A stretch of 5,502 nt of DNA from an uncultured Clostridia bacterium (GTDB lineage Bacteria > Bacillota > Clostridia > Oscillospirales > Acutalibacteraceae): NCBI GenBank assembly GCA_945868935.1, contig CAMBNE010000097.1, positions 1 through 5,502 of the forward strand, read 5' to 3'. Numbering within the stretch: position 1 is the first letter of the stretch; each line of letters starts with the position of its first letter. The translations under genes and the position numbers were made by a program. Under the pieces are notes generated by a model. The model ran no database searches. It saw only the letters and a list, made by a program, of their open reading frames with translations, and was not told the origin of the DNA. Positions 5,010 to 5,502 of this stretch are shown here, one piece after another.

Positions 5010-5413
5010 TGAATATTGAGTATAAAGACATTCATGATTTTAGCTGTGATGAACTTGAAAGACTGTTTCTGTCGGTTGAGTGGTCATCCGGTCATTTTCC
5101 TGATAAGCTTGTGGTTGCAATGCAAAATTTTGATACAGTTTATTCCACTTGGGATGGAAATAAACTTGTCGGAATGGTATGTGCAATGGATGACGGAATA
5201 ATGAATGCCTATGTTCATTATCTTCTTGTCGCTCCCGATTATCACGGAAAAACAATTGGCAGAACACTTTTAAATATGGTAAAGCAAAAATATAAGGACT
5301 TTATGCGTATAGCAGTTATCGCATACGACGATGAAATGCATTTTTATGAGAATTGCGGATTTGTAAAAGGCAAAGATGCATCACCAATGTTTATAACATC
5401 ATTATGGACGTAA
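5009..5413 (+). CDS. GNAT family N-acetyltransferase
   Basis: This 134-residue protein is a compact single-domain GNAT, a cytoplasmic enzyme that moves acetyl from acetyl-CoA to an amine. The central strand and acetyl-CoA loop are YVHYLLVAPDYHGKTIGRTLL (68-88). MHFYENCGFVKG (110-121) is motif B, with the usual Tyr113 that commonly acts as general acid. The loop normally reads Q/R-x-x-G-x-G/A ('QGKGIG'); here it is HGKTIG, with His79 for Gln/Arg and Thr82 for Gly, so CoA binding may be altered although the fold looks complete. Substrate unknown; it could be a small amine, an antibiotic or a protein N-terminus. Its ATG overlaps the DUF5131 stop (TAATG), with GGGAGG at 4994-4999 inside the upstream gene, implying translational coupling and a shared role or at least joint expression. 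Confidence 0.9.
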   Translation: MNIEYKDIHDFSCDELERLFLSVEWSSGHFPDKLVVAMQNFDTVYSTWDGNKLVGMVCAMDDGIMNAYVHYLLVAPDYHGKTIGRTLLNMVKQKYKDFMRIAVIAYDDEMHFYENCGFVKGKDASPMFITSLWT

Positions 5414-5427
5414 ATTTCGATTTATGT
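5408..5427 (+). other. UUCG-tetraloop hairpin over the GNAT stop codon
   Basis: ACGTAAAT (5408-5415) pairs along its full length with ATTTATGT (5420-5427), with one G-T pair, around a TTCG tetraloop, an unusually stable RNA loop. The GNAT stop (5411-5413) lies in the left arm. No T-run follows, so it is not a classical terminator. It may protect the mRNA 3' end or cause a weak pause. Confidence 0.4.
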
Positions 5428-5429
5428 AA

Positions 5430-5438
5430 TGATATAAT
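5430..5438 (+). promoter_or_regulatory. Extended -10 promoter candidate for a gene beyond the window
   Basis: TGATATAAT fits the extended -10 consensus TGNTATAAT exactly. Extended -10 promoters can work with a poor -35, and none is obvious at 16-18 nt upstream. It sits just after the GNAT gene and before a possible start at 5472, so a new transcript towards the right is plausible. AT-rich DNA gives such matches by chance at times. Confidence 0.4.
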
Positions 5439-5471
5439 GCCACAAAATATGATGCAAAGACAAGAAAACTA

Positions 5472-5502
5472 ATGAAAATGTTTCCGTTTTTAAGCAAAGA
5501 GC
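5472..5502 (+). CDS. Possible start of a further gene, cut by the window end
   Basis: ATG at 5472 opens a frame reading MKMFPFLSKE to the last base. It lies about 34 nt after the extended -10 candidate, a sensible leader length. There is no clear Shine-Dalgarno, only an A-rich stretch with AAGAAAA. Ten codons are too few to name or confirm it. Confidence 0.2.
   Translation, partial: MKMFPFLSKE

Noticed and set aside
1..5502. CRISPR array, tRNA/rRNA genes, insertion sequence or integrase
   Set aside because: No regularly spaced repeats, cloverleaf, transposase motif or paired terminal repeats were seen by eye on either strand.

Overview
The window looks like part of a low-GC Bacillota genome, most likely a gut-type Clostridia (Ruminococcaceae, Oscillospiraceae or Lachnospiraceae). 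Reasons are strong GGAGG-type ribosome binding sites, close gene packing, AT-rich codon use and the protein families present. This is inferred from style; there is no rRNA or other taxonomic marker. All supported genes are on the + strand. No tRNA, rRNA, CRISPR array, transposase or integrase is visible.

Layout. Bases 1-333 are the 3' end of a UvrA-family ABC ATPase. An isochorismatase-family cysteine hydrolase (373-861) and a HemG-like flavodoxin-domain protein (900-1424) follow. Between the UvrA-like gene and the hydrolase, a strong Shine-Dalgarno sits 32 nt from the ATG, with a GC-rich hairpin and a six-codon mini-ORF in the gap. After 1424 comes about 135 bp of non-coding sequence with several small hairpins, then a 67-residue hydrophobic protein (1560-1763). 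A short coding-like tail follows it in another frame (1764-1815).

The middle is a mosaic. An alpha/beta hydrolase (1953-2852) has clearly higher GC than its surroundings and looks acquired. A SAP + DUF6434 protein (2897-3469) comes next. Then lie two broken pieces of envelope-stress 'toastrack' genes: a LiaF-like membrane-anchored remnant (3487-3742) and the C-terminal part of a second toastrack/DUF4097-like protein (3726-3980), joined out of frame. A small two-TM zinc-ribbon membrane protein (3895-4224) follows.

The right end is a compact pair: a DUF5131 (phage Gp37/Gp68-like) cysteine-motif protein (4266-5009) overlapping by one base a GNAT acetyltransferase (5009-5413). A UUCG-tetraloop hairpin sits on the GNAT stop codon, and an extended -10 promoter candidate follows, probably for a gene beyond the window.

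Interpretation. This is an accessory region of single-purpose enzymes around the ruin of a LiaF/toastrack membrane-stress cluster. I do not see a complete new defence or biosynthetic system. The observations most worth checking are the hairpin-bridged translation start at 333-375, the collapsed LiaF/toastrack locus, two 'GG TAA G' stops after which a +1 shift would continue plausible protein, the GC-discordant hydrolase, and the DUF5131-GNAT coupled pair.
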